64,000 bases of DNA from Chloroherpetonaceae bacterium (GTDB lineage: Bacteria > Bacteroidota > Chlorobiia > Chlorobiales > Thermochlorobacteraceae): contig JANWWA010000011.1 in the NCBI GenBank assembly GCA_025056565.1, positions 1-64,000 of the forward strand, read 5' to 3'. The position numbers were made by a program, and so were the translations under genes. This document shows, one piece after another, positions 44,942 to 54,483 of the stretch (its first letter is position 1; the number at the start of each line of letters is the position of its first letter). The notes beneath the pieces are model-generated. The model saw only the letters and a list, made by a program, of their open reading frames with translations, was not told the origin of the DNA and searched no databases.

Positions 44942-45928
44942 ATGTCGAAGAAACTTAGCGACCTTTTTCGTTCTTTTGAGCGCCAGCGTATTGCTGTCGT
45001 TGGCGATGTTATGCTAGACCGATACATCTTTGGCACTGTTTCACGTATCTCACCCGAAGCACCCGTTCCAGTGGTTGATGTGAAGGAAGTCTCTCACCGA
45101 CTTGGCGGTGCCGCAAATGTGGCGATGAACATTCACTCGCTTGGTGCTGAAGCCTTGCTGTTTGGCGTCATTGGGCGAGACGATGATGGTTCGTTGCTTG
45201 TCTCTGAAATGACAGCGGAGGATTTTTCTGCAGAATTCTTAATAGTCGACCCCTCGCGTCCCACCACTTGCAAGACGCGCGTGATTGCTCAAAATCACCA
45301 CATTGTGCGCATTGATGCGGAAATGCGCAAGCCTATCTCTGCTGAGATTGAGCGCTCACTTTTTGAAAGCCTTGCTGGACAGATTCAGCGCATTGATGCG
45401 ATTATCTTCGAGGATTACAACAAAGGTGTGCTCACACCCTCGCTCATTAGTCGCATTACGGCACTGGCGCGCAAGCACAATGTGCCCGTTGCAGTTGACC
45501 CGAAGCGAGAAAACTTCTTTGCCTACCAAAAATGCACGCTCTTTAAGCCGAATCTCAAGGAAACATCTGATGCACTGGGTGAGCATTTTGCAAACACCGA
45601 TGAAGATGCTGCTCGCGCTTGTGCTGCGTTGCAGCGGCGGCTGAAGTCGGACTATGTGCTACTGACGCGCAGCGAGAAAGGCGCCACGATTTACAATGGC
45701 ACTGCGGTGCATATTCCATCTGTGGCACTGGAAGTGGCTGATGTCTCTGGCGCTGGCGATACGGTCATCGCGGTGGCTACAATGGGACTGGCAGCTGGCT
45801 TAGACATTTTAGACGCTGCACGGATTGCAAATGTGGCAGCTGGAATTGTATGCGCGGAGGTGGGAGCTGTCGCCGTAGACCGACAAAAACTCTACGAGCA
45901 GTGCAAAAAGCACTTTAATTCAAAATGA
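44942..45928 (+). CDS. D-glycero-beta-D-manno-heptose-7-phosphate kinase-like (PfkB family)
   Basis: This 328-residue ribokinase/PfkB-family kinase has GDVMLDRYIFGTVSRISPEAPVPV near the N-terminus, HRLGGAANVAMNIHSLG, the IFEDYNKGVL motif typical of RfaE/HldE, and DVSGAGDTVIA with the catalytic Asp. It phosphorylates heptose 7-phosphate at C1 in ADP-heptose synthesis for LPS inner core. The nucleotidyltransferase half of bifunctional HldE is absent, so this is the HldA-type single kinase. The cytidylyl/adenylyl partner is not in the window. Confidence 0.9.
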   Translation: MSKKLSDLFRSFERQRIAVVGDVMLDRYIFGTVSRISPEAPVPVVDVKEVSHRLGGAANVAMNIHSLGAEALLFGVIGRDDDGSLLVSEMTAEDFSAEFLIVDPSRPTTCKTRVIAQNHHIVRIDAEMRKPISAEIERSLFESLAGQIQRIDAIIFEDYNKGVLTPSLISRITALARKHNVPVAVDPKRENFFAYQKCTLFKPNLKETSDALGEHFANTDEDAARACAALQRRLKSDYVLLTRSEKGATIYNGTAVHIPSVALEVADVSGAGDTVIAVATMGLAAGLDILDAARIANVAAGIVCAEVGAVAVDRQKLYEQCKKHFNSK

Positions 45929-45980
45929 GCGGTTATATCCTACTGCCCTAAGTTATTTTCTTCAACGCCGCCAGTGGCTG

Positions 45981-47039
45981 CTATGCTTCATTTTGTAAGG
46001 CTTCCTTTAGCTGGTCGATTGCTTTGACGGGCGTTGGGTCAATGTTCTGCATTAAGGCAAGGTAGTAGCTCATCCAGTCGCCCAAGAGCACCAGTGAGAA
46101 GATACGTGTGAGGAGCGAGTTACCCTCGCTTTCCACGTGAGAGATTGCTTTGGTGTATTTTCTAATCATCTGATGCGTGATGTGCATTCGGATTGCAGTG
46201 CGTGGATGGTCGTCTCGGTCATGCAGGAAAATCACGTGCATTCGCTTTAGCAGATTTTCATTGAGTTTCCAGCCTACCAGTTCGTTGTGGTTCAGTTCAG
46301 GCAAGGTATTGGTGTATGCCAAAATCTTGGCGTTTTCACAGATTTGTCCTTTCCAGCGCAAGCCGACTCCACTGGTGAAATCGTCACTTGTGTAAATGAG
46401 CGGCATTTTGCCCACGGACTTACGCGCCAGTTCTATGGCTAAATTCTGTTCATCTTTGAAGTCGGCATATCGCAGCGAGGCATGTTGTAAATAACTGGCT
46501 GTCTCGGCTATTGCATCTGTTTTGTCGGCAATGAGCTGACACTCGGTCAGCACGCGTAGCATCGCTGAGAACAAAAATCCAATCGCCGTGCGTGGCGGGT
46601 ATCCTTCTGGCAATTTTAGGGTGTAGTGGTGATGCGTTTTAGCTAATTTCAGCACTGCGCCGCCCGACGAAATGCAGCAAATTTTTGCTTTTTTTTCTAT
46701 CGCCTGCTTGTACGCTGAAATCGTCTCTTCAGTGTTGCCAGAGTAGGAGGAGACAATGACCAGCGAGGAGCTGCTGACAAACTCAGGCAAGGTATAGTTG
46801 CGATTGACCACAATTGGCACAGTGCATTCATCGCTGAGGTAGGTGCGCACAAGGTCGCCACCAATCGCCGAGCCCCCTAAGCCTGTGATGACCACGTTTT
46901 TGATTTTATCGGCTTTTGGGAGCGCTTTGGGATTTAAGGTTTCAAGCGGGGTCTGGAACTGCGTGTAGAGCGTCTCCAGTTTTTCGCGCATCTGGCTGCG
47001 GTCATACTTCTCAATGAGTCTGGTAGAGATTTTTTCCAT
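45981..47039 (-). CDS. Bifunctional phosphoglucose/phosphomannose isomerase
   Basis: This 352-residue SIS-domain isomerase has ITGLGGSAIGGDLVRTYL, SSYSGNTEETISAY, EGYPPRTAIGFLFS and a C-terminal PMI/PGI domain with NHNELVGW (loop with catalytic Glu/His) and HVESEGNSLLTRIFSL. It interconverts fructose 6-phosphate with glucose 6-phosphate and mannose 6-phosphate. It forms a probable operon with queA and ispD (6 bases after ispD), linking hexose phosphate supply to envelope synthesis. Confidence 0.93.
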   Translation of the reverse strand: MEKISTRLIEKYDRSQMREKLETLYTQFQTPLETLNPKALPKADKIKNVVITGLGGSAIGGDLVRTYLSDECTVPIVVNRNYTLPEFVSSSSLVIVSSYSGNTEETISAYKQAIEKKAKICCISSGGAVLKLAKTHHHYTLKLPEGYPPRTAIGFLFSAMLRVLTECQLIADKTDAIAETASYLQHASLRYADFKDEQNLAIELARKSVGKMPLIYTSDDFTSGVGLRWKGQICENAKILAYTNTLPELNHNELVGWKLNENLLKRMHVIFLHDRDDHPRTAIRMHITHQMIRKYTKAISHVESEGNSLLTRIFSLVLLGDWMSYYLALMQNIDPTPVKAIDQLKEALQNEA

Positions 47040-47045
47040 TGGCGG

Positions 47046-47774
47046 TCAAGACAAAGGTTGAAGGCGTTTTAGAATCGCTCGGGCAATCGCCACATCCTCA
47101 GGTGTTGTGATTTTGAGATTGTGATACCCCATTTCAAAGACCTTGATGCGCTGGTTTGGGAAAAATCGTTCCACCAGTGCTGCATCGTCTGTTGCGTAAA
47201 AGTTTTCAGCCTTGGCACGCTGATGCGCCTCAAAAATGAGCTTTGCCCAAAAGCCTTGTGGCGTTTGCACTAGTCGAAGGGAGCTACGCTCAAGGGTTTT
47301 TTGGAAAAAGTTGGCTGAAGCATCGACCTGCTTGATGGTGTCTTTTGGCTTTGTTGCAGGCACGCACGCCCCAAACTTCCACGCCCAGTGCGCAATCTGG
47401 TCGATTTCGCTCGGTTGAATGAGTGGGCGTGCTCCATCGTGGATGAGCATCACGGTTTTGTGCTGGGCTTTTTCAATGTCAGCTGCAAACACTTGCAATG
47501 CGTTAAAAATCGAGTCTTGCCGCTCTTTGCCACCCTCGACGACGGCACACACTTTCGTAAATCCATACCGCTTGATGAGCCGCCTGAGCCGCTCTGTATC
47601 GTCATGCTTGGTAGCCACCGCCACGCGCACAATTGTTTGTGCCTTCTCAAAAGCCTTTAGCGTGTGGCAAATCACAGGGTAACGTCCCAGTCGCAGGTAT
47701 TGTTTGCTTTGACCTGCTGGCAGGTTCATTCGCTTGCTCAGCCCGCCTGCTGCGACCACCGCCAATCCCTGCAT
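47046..47774 (-). CDS. ispD: 2-C-methyl-D-erythritol 4-phosphate cytidylyltransferase
   Basis: This 242-residue nucleotidyltransferase has the IspD pattern: VVAAGGLSKRM at the N-terminus (a variant of AAG-x-G-x-RM), SKQYLRLGRYPV with the conserved Lys, LIHDGARPLI, and AVPATKPKDTIK (here VPATKPKDTI). It makes CDP-methylerythritol in the MEP pathway of isoprenoid synthesis. The first-loop replacement SGxGxR to GGLSKR is slightly atypical. It lies 13 bases after queA and 6 bases before the isomerase. Confidence 0.9.
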   Translation of the reverse strand: MQGLAVVAAGGLSKRMNLPAGQSKQYLRLGRYPVICHTLKAFEKAQTIVRVAVATKHDDTERLRRLIKRYGFTKVCAVVEGGKERQDSIFNALQVFAADIEKAQHKTVMLIHDGARPLIQPSEIDQIAHWAWKFGACVPATKPKDTIKQVDASANFFQKTLERSSLRLVQTPQGFWAKLIFEAHQRAKAENFYATDDAALVERFFPNQRIKVFEMGYHNLKITTPEDVAIARAILKRLQPLS

Positions 47775-47787
47775 TGCCTCGCATTAG

Positions 47788-48828
47788 TCAAATGATGAGC
47801 ATCGCATCTCCATATGCCAAAAAGCGGTATCCCGACTTTAAGGCTTGTTTGTAGGCTTTCATCAAGAACTCGTGCCCTGCAAATGCGCTAACTGCCATCA
47901 GCAGTGTGGTCTCAGGTTGCTGAAAGTTGGTGATCAGCATATCAACAACCTTAAAATCATATGGTGGATAGATAAATTTATCCGTCCAGCCTTCACCAAA
48001 CTTGACACGCCCCTCGACGGTTGCGTTGGCTTCTAAGACGCGTAAGACCGTTGTGCCGACGGCAATTACTCTTCCTGAGCGCGCCGTTTTAACCTCGTTG
48101 ATGCGCATTGCCGTTGAATAAGGCAGGTTGTAATACTCGGAGTCCATCTTGTGCTTAGAGATGTCTTCGACCTCCACAGGGCGGAAGGAGCCTAATCCGG
48201 GGTGCAAGGTTAGCGAGAGAATGTCGACGCCTTTTTTCTTGATTTTGTTCAATAGCTCAGTTGTAAAATGCAGCCCCGAAGCTGGCGCTGCTACAGCGCC
48301 GGGCACACGGGCATACACTGTTTGGTAACGCTGCTTGTCTTTCTCGTCCGGCTCACGCTTGATGTAAGGCGGAATCGGCATTTGCCCAATGCGCTCTACG
48401 ACTTGAAAAATATCTACCTCAGGGTTAAGAAAACGAATAGTGCGCCCGCGTGAGGTGGTATTATCGACCACTTCTGCTACAAGGTCTTCGGGAAAATAGA
48501 TTTTATTGCCGACCCTGACCTTGCGTGCTGGCTCTACCAGCACGTCCCAAAGCCCCGCCTGCTTGTTTAGCTCACGCAAAAGAAACACTTCAATTTTTGC
48601 CGATGTCTTTTCCTTATGCCCATACAGCTTGGCTGGAAACACTTTGGTGTCGTTTAAGATGAGAAGGTCACCGTTCTGGAAGTAATCCACGATGTCGCTG
48701 AACTTTGCGTCGGTGATGGTCTTTTTTCGGCGGTCCAAGACCATCAACTTGCACTTGTCTCGTGGCTCCTTCGGGAAAAGAGCGATTGCACTTTTTGGAA
48801 GGTTGTAGCGAAATTCAGAGAGCCTCAT
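47788..48828 (-). CDS. queA: tRNA preQ1(34) S-adenosylmethionine ribosyltransferase-isomerase
   Basis: This 346-residue QueA protein starts MRLSEFRYNLPKSAIALFP and contains GDLLILNDTKVFPAKLYG, YARVPGAVAAPASGLHFT, LTLHPGLGSFRPVEVED, and a C-terminal INFQQPETTLLMAVSAFAG-like segment (TNFQQPETTLL). It transfers and isomerises the ribose of SAM onto preQ1 in tRNA to make epoxyqueuosine. It is the first gene of the queA-ispD-isomerase operon. Confidence 0.96.
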   Translation of the reverse strand: MRLSEFRYNLPKSAIALFPKEPRDKCKLMVLDRRKKTITDAKFSDIVDYFQNGDLLILNDTKVFPAKLYGHKEKTSAKIEVFLLRELNKQAGLWDVLVEPARKVRVGNKIYFPEDLVAEVVDNTTSRGRTIRFLNPEVDIFQVVERIGQMPIPPYIKREPDEKDKQRYQTVYARVPGAVAAPASGLHFTTELLNKIKKKGVDILSLTLHPGLGSFRPVEVEDISKHKMDSEYYNLPYSTAMRINEVKTARSGRVIAVGTTVLRVLEANATVEGRVKFGEGWTDKFIYPPYDFKVVDMLITNFQQPETTLLMAVSAFAGHEFLMKAYKQALKSGYRFLAYGDAMLII

Positions 48829-49207
48829 TTCGTTTGCTGCAATGATCCGTTGTAGAAACTTTGGCTAATGCTTCGACTGAGGAGAAAGCCATGCTGCACA
48901 GCACAAGTAACGCCGTCTCTGAGCTATGTGTAAGGTGCGCGCCGTGCTCATCTGGTTGGGTTGCGTTTTTTCAAAAGGGGCGAAAGATACGGAATTGCCA
49001 GAAACTTTGCAAATCGCTTGGTGCAAAGCGTGCCTTAACCCAAGAATGGGAGTCTTTCGAGTAACTCTGCCGCTTCTTCGAGGGAGAGAAAAACGTTCCA
49101 GTGCTACCGACGTGAGGCTATGCACGTTAGTCGCACTGGCAAGCAGCAATTGCAATCATGCTAAGTGATTTCAGATTTTTGTATGTTTTGACTTTCTTTG
49201 ATTCACT
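48829..49207. other. 379-base intergenic gap, no feature recognised
   Basis: This is the only gene-free stretch over 300 bases. Short open frames exist on both strands, but none resembles a known protein or has convincing codon use. I see no tRNA, RNase P, tmRNA, SRP or riboswitch signature. It separates the divergent queA and recJ genes and presumably holds both promoters, although no clear TAnnTTTG box was found. Confidence 0.6.
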
Positions 49208-50926
49208 ATGCGTAAGCACTATCGCTGGAGACTACTTCAACCTGATTCTGAGAAAGTTTTTGCACTGGCCAGAGCTATTAATGCAAGCCTTCCAATTGCT
49301 AAGGCGCTGTGCAACCGCGGGATTTTTACGTTTGACGACGCAAAGCGCTTTTTCCGCCCAGAGGAAGCGCCGCTTCACTCACCTTTTTTGATGCGTGATA
49401 TGCAGCATGCAGCCGAGCGGCTCTCTCAGGCAATTGAGCGAGGCGAGCGCATTATGATTTACGGTGACTACGACGTAGATGGCACAACAGGCACGGCGTT
49501 GCTTCTACTGTTTTTGCGTGAGCTGGGCGCTGAGGTGCTCTTTTACATCAATGACCGCTTCAAAGAAGGCTACGGGGTTGCGCGCTCTGGCATAGAGTAT
49601 GCCCACGAAAAGGGCGTCTCACTCATCATTTCAGTCGATTGTGGCATCACTGCATTTGAGCCGATTAAGTATGCTCAGTCGCTTGGCATTGATTTCATCG
49701 TGTGTGACCATCACGAATCCAGTCTCGAGCGGCCCCCTGCTTTGGCTGTCTTAGACCCGAAGCGCCCTGACTGCGACTACCCTTTCAAAGAGCTATCAGG
49801 CTGCGGCGTGGCATTCAAGTTAGCGGAGGCGGTTTGCACCGTGCGCGGCTTGCCTGCGGAACGCGCATACGCCTACCTCGATCTTGTTGCTGCGGCAATT
49901 GCCGCTGATATTGTGCCTGCTCTCGGCGAAAACCGCACACTGCTTGCACGCGGGATTGCGCAAACGAAAAAAAATCCACGCCTTGCATTCTCTGAGATTT
50001 TCAATTGTGCCCGCTACGACTCCTCTCACCTCAGTACCTCTGACCTTGTTTTCATCGTCGCCCCTCGCATCAACGCTGCAGGAAGAATGGATCACGCCCG
50101 TCAAGTGGTGGAACTTCTGACAACAGCAAATGGCGACCTTGCTGCACATCTGGCTCTTACACTGGAAAAATTGAACACAGAGCGGCGCCACATTGACCGC
50201 CAAATGACTGAGGAAGCACTCCGCGACGCAGAACGGTTACTTAGCATATACCCGTCATCGGTTGTCCTATATAAGCCCGACTGGCACTTGGGAGTCGTAG
50301 GCATTGTCGCTTCTCGCATCGCTGAACATTTCTATGTGCCTACGATTGTGCTCACCGAAGCAAATGGGGTTCTCAAAGGCTCAGCACGCAGCATAGCAGA
50401 CTTTGACCTTTACGATGCGATTTCTGCCTGCAAAGAACACCTATTGCAATTTGGTGGGCACGCTGCAGCGGCTGGCTTGTCGCTCCCCATTACATCGCTT
50501 GAAGCCTTCCGTGCTGCCTTTGAGCGTGCCTGTGCTGAGCGCTTGAAGATGGAACAGCGCAATCCTGAGATTGTTATTGACGCTGAATTGCGGTTGGAAG
50601 AGATTACACCGAACTTTCTTGCGGTGCTAAAGCGCTTTGAGCCTTGCGGCCCTGGTAACCGCCATCCTGTTTTTCTTACGCGTGGCGTTCGGCAGACTTG
50701 CTCCGTGCAAGTGATGAAAAATGAGCACCTGCGCCTTCACCTTTCGAATTCGCATTCACACGGTTCTATCTACCCTGCTGTGGGCTTTCACTTTGCGCAT
50801 TATCTCGATATGCTGCAAGACCGCTCTCGCCCGCTGGATATTGTCTATTCCATTGAAGAGAACTGTTACAACGGGCAGACCTCTGTTCAGTTTCGCCTGC
50901 GTGATGTGCAGCTTAGCTCTGCATAG
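49208..50926 (+). CDS. recJ: Single-stranded-DNA-specific exonuclease RecJ
   Basis: This 572-residue protein has the DHH-family motifs: IMIYGDYDVDGTTGTALL, SVDCGI, VCDHHES, VAAAIAADIVP, PRINAAGRMDHA, and the DHHA1 GGHAAAAGLSL. A C-terminal OB-like domain follows (PCGPGNRHPVFL). It degrades single-stranded DNA 5' to 3' in recombination and mismatch repair with Mn/Mg at the DHH site. The length is typical. It reads as a single gene. Confidence 0.95.
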   Translation: MRKHYRWRLLQPDSEKVFALARAINASLPIAKALCNRGIFTFDDAKRFFRPEEAPLHSPFLMRDMQHAAERLSQAIERGERIMIYGDYDVDGTTGTALLLLFLRELGAEVLFYINDRFKEGYGVARSGIEYAHEKGVSLIISVDCGITAFEPIKYAQSLGIDFIVCDHHESSLERPPALAVLDPKRPDCDYPFKELSGCGVAFKLAEAVCTVRGLPAERAYAYLDLVAAAIAADIVPALGENRTLLARGIAQTKKNPRLAFSEIFNCARYDSSHLSTSDLVFIVAPRINAAGRMDHARQVVELLTTANGDLAAHLALTLEKLNTERRHIDRQMTEEALRDAERLLSIYPSSVVLYKPDWHLGVVGIVASRIAEHFYVPTIVLTEANGVLKGSARSIADFDLYDAISACKEHLLQFGGHAAAAGLSLPITSLEAFRAAFERACAERLKMEQRNPEIVIDAELRLEEITPNFLAVLKRFEPCGPGNRHPVFLTRGVRQTCSVQVMKNEHLRLHLSNSHSHGSIYPAVGFHFAHYLDMLQDRSRPLDIVYSIEENCYNGQTSVQFRLRDVQLSSA

Positions 50927-50931
50927 AGATT

Positions 50932-50964
50932 ACACAAGCACAATTTGGAACTTCTTGCTTGTGT
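50932..50964 (+). terminator. Possible terminator of recJ
   Basis: ACACAAGCA (50932-50940) pairs perfectly with TGCTTGTGT (50956-50964) across a 15-base loop. Only TTTG follows, so the U-run is weak. Confidence 0.4.
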
Positions 50965-51034
50965 TTGCCGTGAAAAGCAGTTCGTAAGCCGTATTTAAAA
51001 CCTGACTCTTTTGCGCTCAAGATTCACTCAAACT

Positions 51035-52666
51035 ATGCTTGAAATGAAGACTGCTTGGTTATCTTTCCACACTCGCTGGTTTGCACTGGCTCTTGTTTTA
51101 CTTTCTGCGCTGCTTTACTTTGGCTGCAGCACCCCTGAAAGTGTGCTCAAAAGCATTGATACTGCAAACGAAGACCAGCAGCTTGCCGAATTTGAACGCT
51201 TCGCCCGCGAGCATCCGAATTTGCCCGAAAGTGTTTATGCACTATTTCGGCGTGGAACTATCTTTCAGAGGCGTGGCCAATTCATGGAAGCTAAGACGGA
51301 ATATCGCCGCGCCTTAGAGCGCAACCAAGCACTCGCTCAGAAAAACCCTCGGTATACGCTGCTTGCTCTGTACAACCTCACAGACCTACAGTATCTTGAC
51401 TACAAGGCAATGCAGCCTTCATTTGTTATTCCGCCTAGTGCCTTCGAGCCAAAGCAGTCTGCAGAACGCATTACATACACTCCCGAAACCAACGAAAAAC
51501 TGCAGCTCAAGCAAACGCTTGCTAAGCAAATGACCCACATTCTTAACGAATTTCGTCATCAAGGGGCAAGCATTGAGGAGTATATGACGGTTGCTCTGGC
51601 AGTCTGCCGCCTGTCCGAAGAATTTGGAGATGGGTTCAGCCGCCTCAGCGATAGCGTGCAAACGCTGCGCAATGCACAAGGAAGGGCGCTTCATCCAAAT
51701 AAGCGCATTTTAGCCGCCTATCAAGCTAATGTAGATGCGGCAGCGCAATACGCTATTGCAGCAAGTGATTACAAAACACTTCGGGGGCAACTTTTAGACG
51801 CACGCAGCGACAGCACGGTGTCGCCCGATGTGCATGAGTATATCACCCCAACCATTGACAAACTTGCAGAGCAGGTTGTCGAAATGCGCTACAAGCAAGG
51901 CTACGCTCACGAGAAAAATGCACTGCTTGCTCTTAGCGCTATGCCCGATGAAAGTCAAAGAATGACCACTGTGAAACTTCCTATTGAGCAACTTGACTTG
52001 AACATTGGTGAGATTGCTTCACTGATGTATCTCTTCCAAGTGGTAGAGCGCTTTGTGCGCCCCTCCATTGAACAAGCTGTCAAAGCCTACAAACAAGGTT
52101 TGAAAGAAGCTGCAGAAATGAATGTGGCTACAACAAATTACGCGGCAATGTCTGAGCAAGGGCTTTTGGAACTCAGTCAGCGTGCCGCTTTGCGCGTCGA
52201 TTCACTGGCGATGGCTTCATTTGCCACCTTCGATACCTTGCGACAGCTATATCAAGCGCATTTGACCTCGCTTAGCCTTGCAACGCCAGCCGATACACTG
52301 GCACTCTTTCTGCAGTTCAAGAAAATGGAACGGCTGGTTAAAACCTGCCGCACTATGCTGGTCTCTACTCTGCTGGAGCATGAAAAAGCCTACGGCGCAC
52401 TTAGGGAAGTTGGCTTTGCTGACGCTGCTCTTGCACCGGTCAAGGAACGCGCACAGCTTTCTTCTGCTGCACTGCGACAGGCTCTACATGCTCGGCGTGA
52501 GTTGCTCGCTCGGTCTATTTCTGCATTTCAGCAAACGGCAAAAAAAGAGAAGCGCAAAGTCTGGTTTAGAGCAGCTTCTCAGCATTACCAGAGCCTACTT
52601 GATGAGTGGCAAGGTGCGCTAAATGATTTTCAAGAATCTTGCTCACGGCTTGCAGTGATGCGGTGA
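51035..52666 (+). CDS. Large lipoprotein with TPR-like N-terminus, function unknown
   Basis: The protein has 543 residues from the ATG at 51035, with signal and lipobox LLYFGC. Residues about 45-115 contain a TPR-like pair (SVYALFRRGTIFQRRGQFMEAKTEYRRAL). The rest is helical with long Ala/Leu/Glu-rich stretches and no domain I recognise. It is probably periplasmic, anchored to a membrane. It does not resemble known BamD or LPS transport lipoproteins closely, although the start could be compared with them. It converges with the SDR gene 13 bases downstream. Confidence 0.7.
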   Translation: MLEMKTAWLSFHTRWFALALVLLSALLYFGCSTPESVLKSIDTANEDQQLAEFERFAREHPNLPESVYALFRRGTIFQRRGQFMEAKTEYRRALERNQALAQKNPRYTLLALYNLTDLQYLDYKAMQPSFVIPPSAFEPKQSAERITYTPETNEKLQLKQTLAKQMTHILNEFRHQGASIEEYMTVALAVCRLSEEFGDGFSRLSDSVQTLRNAQGRALHPNKRILAAYQANVDAAAQYAIAASDYKTLRGQLLDARSDSTVSPDVHEYITPTIDKLAEQVVEMRYKQGYAHEKNALLALSAMPDESQRMTTVKLPIEQLDLNIGEIASLMYLFQVVERFVRPSIEQAVKAYKQGLKEAAEMNVATTNYAAMSEQGLLELSQRAALRVDSLAMASFATFDTLRQLYQAHLTSLSLATPADTLALFLQFKKMERLVKTCRTMLVSTLLEHEKAYGALREVGFADAALAPVKERAQLSSAALRQALHARRELLARSISAFQQTAKKEKRKVWFRAASQHYQSLLDEWQGALNDFQESCSRLAVMR

Positions 52667-52679
52667 GCGCACCCCTGCA

Positions 52680-53447
52680 TCAAAAGCCCCAGATGGAAAA
52701 CCCACCATCTACTGCAAGGCACTGTCCTGTGATGTAAGAGGCAGCTGGCATCGCAAGAAACGCCACGGCACGTGCGACTTCTTCTGGATTCCCAATCCGA
52801 CCAAGTGGTGTGCGTAGAAGCACACGCTTTTTGTAGTCTTCTTTTTTCAGCACTTGTTCCGCTAAGGGCGTATGGATATACCAAGGTGCTACGGCATTGA
52901 CGCGAATGCCATCACTTGCCCACTCGACCGCCAAGTAGCGCGTAAGCTGCTCTAAGGCAGCTTTGGCCATTGCATACACTGCGCCTGTCTGCACCACACG
53001 CGAGCCAGCGACGGAACTGACATTTACAATCGCGCTGCCTTCTGGCGTGCGCATCATTGGGTAAAGCAGGCGGCACATTTCGAAGGCTGAGAGCAGGTTG
53101 GTCTGCACCAACGCTTCCACTTCCTCAGTGGTGTAATCCATAGTGGCTTTGCGCACATTGGTGCCGACATTGTTGATGAGAATATCCAGCCGTCCCCACT
53201 GTGTTTTTAGCTCGCTCATCAGCGCCTGACGTGCGTCCGCATCATCAATATCTATGGCTAATCCATGCACTTTCCAGCGATGCTGCCGCCATGCTCTGAG
53301 ACGGTTCTGCACATCTTTTTCTGTTCTTGCCACGACGAAAATTTCAGCGCCAAGCATTAGAAACTCTTCTGCAATCGCTAGTCCAATTCCCTTTGTGCCG
53401 CCAGTAATTAGTGCTTTTTTGCCAAGAAGCGACCATGCTTTTTGCAT
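52680..53447 (-). CDS. SDR oxidoreductase, tropinone-reductase-like
   Basis: This 255-residue classical short-chain dehydrogenase has the cofactor loop [18 protein letters not shown], the catalytic Ser in VNVSSVAGS, and Tyr-x3-Lys in [18 protein letters not shown] and [17 protein letters not shown] resemble tropinone-reductase-type SDRs. The substrate is unknown; NADP preference is plausible from VVARTEKD (Arg after strand 2). It stands alone. Confidence 0.9.
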   Translation of the reverse strand: MQKAWSLLGKKALITGGTKGIGLAIAEEFLMLGAEIFVVARTEKDVQNRLRAWRQHRWKVHGLAIDIDDADARQALMSELKTQWGRLDILINNVGTNVRKATMDYTTEEVEALVQTNLLSAFEMCRLLYPMMRTPEGSAIVNVSSVAGSRVVQTGAVYAMAKAALEQLTRYLAVEWASDGIRVNAVAPWYIHTPLAEQVLKKEDYKKRVLLRTPLGRIGNPEEVARAVAFLAMPAASYITGQCLAVDGGFSIWGF

Positions 53448-53620
53448 AAGGCTGTACGAATAAGTGACACTTGAGAGGCTTTTTGTCAGAACATACCTTT
53501 GTTCTCACTAACTGCTTGCTGCTATTGGAAAATGGTCAAGCAAAGGTTATACTCGTAAGCCAGATTTCAAAACATAAAGCACCTTTACACACACATTTTT
53601 TCACTTCAACCAATTAACGC

Positions 53621-54478
53621 ATGACAATGTGGGAGTCGCTTTTCTTAGAACCGCAAACGCACTCGAGCAGTATGCTGACAATTTTTCGCACCGTGCGCAA
53701 ACCCATCTTTGCTGGTTCGCACTACCCAGATGCGCCTGAGGCACTTATGGCGATGATTGATACCGCCCTTGCAACTGTTCAGCCAGAACCCATCGGGGAG
53801 GTTAAGGCGATGCTTCTGCCTTACTCCACCTACGATGAGGTGCTGCCTGTGCTTGCCAAAGCTTATCGGCAAGTTGAGCATCTTGCACCTGATTTGGTTG
53901 TGCTTATCTCCCCCGCCGTTGACACCTTCCACCGCATTGCGATGTCAGGCTATGCGGCTTTTCAGACCCCCTTGGGCGACTTGGAGGTCAGTGACTATGC
54001 GCGCAACGAACTTTGTGATGAAGATGATGACTTCTTCATCTCCGAAGACGGTTTGCCGAAAGGTTACGCAATTGAAATTCAACTACCAATTTTGCAGCGC
54101 ACAATTGGCAAGCATAGCACGTTCAAAATTTTGCCAATTATGATGGGTGAGCAAAGTGTCGATTTATGCGACGAAACTGCCGCTGCACTTAGCGAGGTCT
54201 TGATGAGCAAAAATGTCCTGATGATTGGGCTCTGCAATTTCAAAACTGCTTTTCAGGTGGAGTGGTCAAACTACTGGCAAGCCTTGGCTACACAGAACTA
54301 CAGCGAGCTAATGCGCTACGCCGTTATGAAAGGCAAAGATTGGGGCACAGGACTTGGCATTGCGGCTATTACCGCACGCGTGGCCAAAGAGCTTTCTGCA
54401 AAGCATGCCCACAAATTGGCTGAAAAACGAAGTAGCAATCAAGACGATTTGTATGTGGCGGTGGCCTTTTCGCGCTAA
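53621..54478 (+). CDS. MEMO-family (AmmeMemoRadiSam B) protein, metal ligands lost
   Basis: This 285-residue protein keeps the MEMO fold signatures: RKPIFAGSHYP near the start, FQTPLGDLEVSD, YAIEIQLPILQ and KILPIMMGEQS. The residues that bind metal in MEMO1 (His in PHAGY, His in GPSH, the later His) read PYSTY, SPAVD and NFKTA here. It is therefore probably non-catalytic, or has a different site. The radical-SAM and AMMECR1 partners are not adjacent. A DUF2520 gene starts 5 bases downstream, so the two form an operon. Confidence 0.75.
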   Translation: MTMWESLFLEPQTHSSSMLTIFRTVRKPIFAGSHYPDAPEALMAMIDTALATVQPEPIGEVKAMLLPYSTYDEVLPVLAKAYRQVEHLAPDLVVLISPAVDTFHRIAMSGYAAFQTPLGDLEVSDYARNELCDEDDDFFISEDGLPKGYAIEIQLPILQRTIGKHSTFKILPIMMGEQSVDLCDETAAALSEVLMSKNVLMIGLCNFKTAFQVEWSNYWQALATQNYSELMRYAVMKGKDWGTGLGIAAITARVAKELSAKHAHKLAEKRSSNQDDLYVAVAFSR

Positions 54479-54483
54479 GAGCA

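Noticed and set aside
48861-49168. Short open frames in the 379-base gap
   Set aside because: They overlap each other on both strands, are rich in Cys and Arg without any domain, and resemble chance frames.
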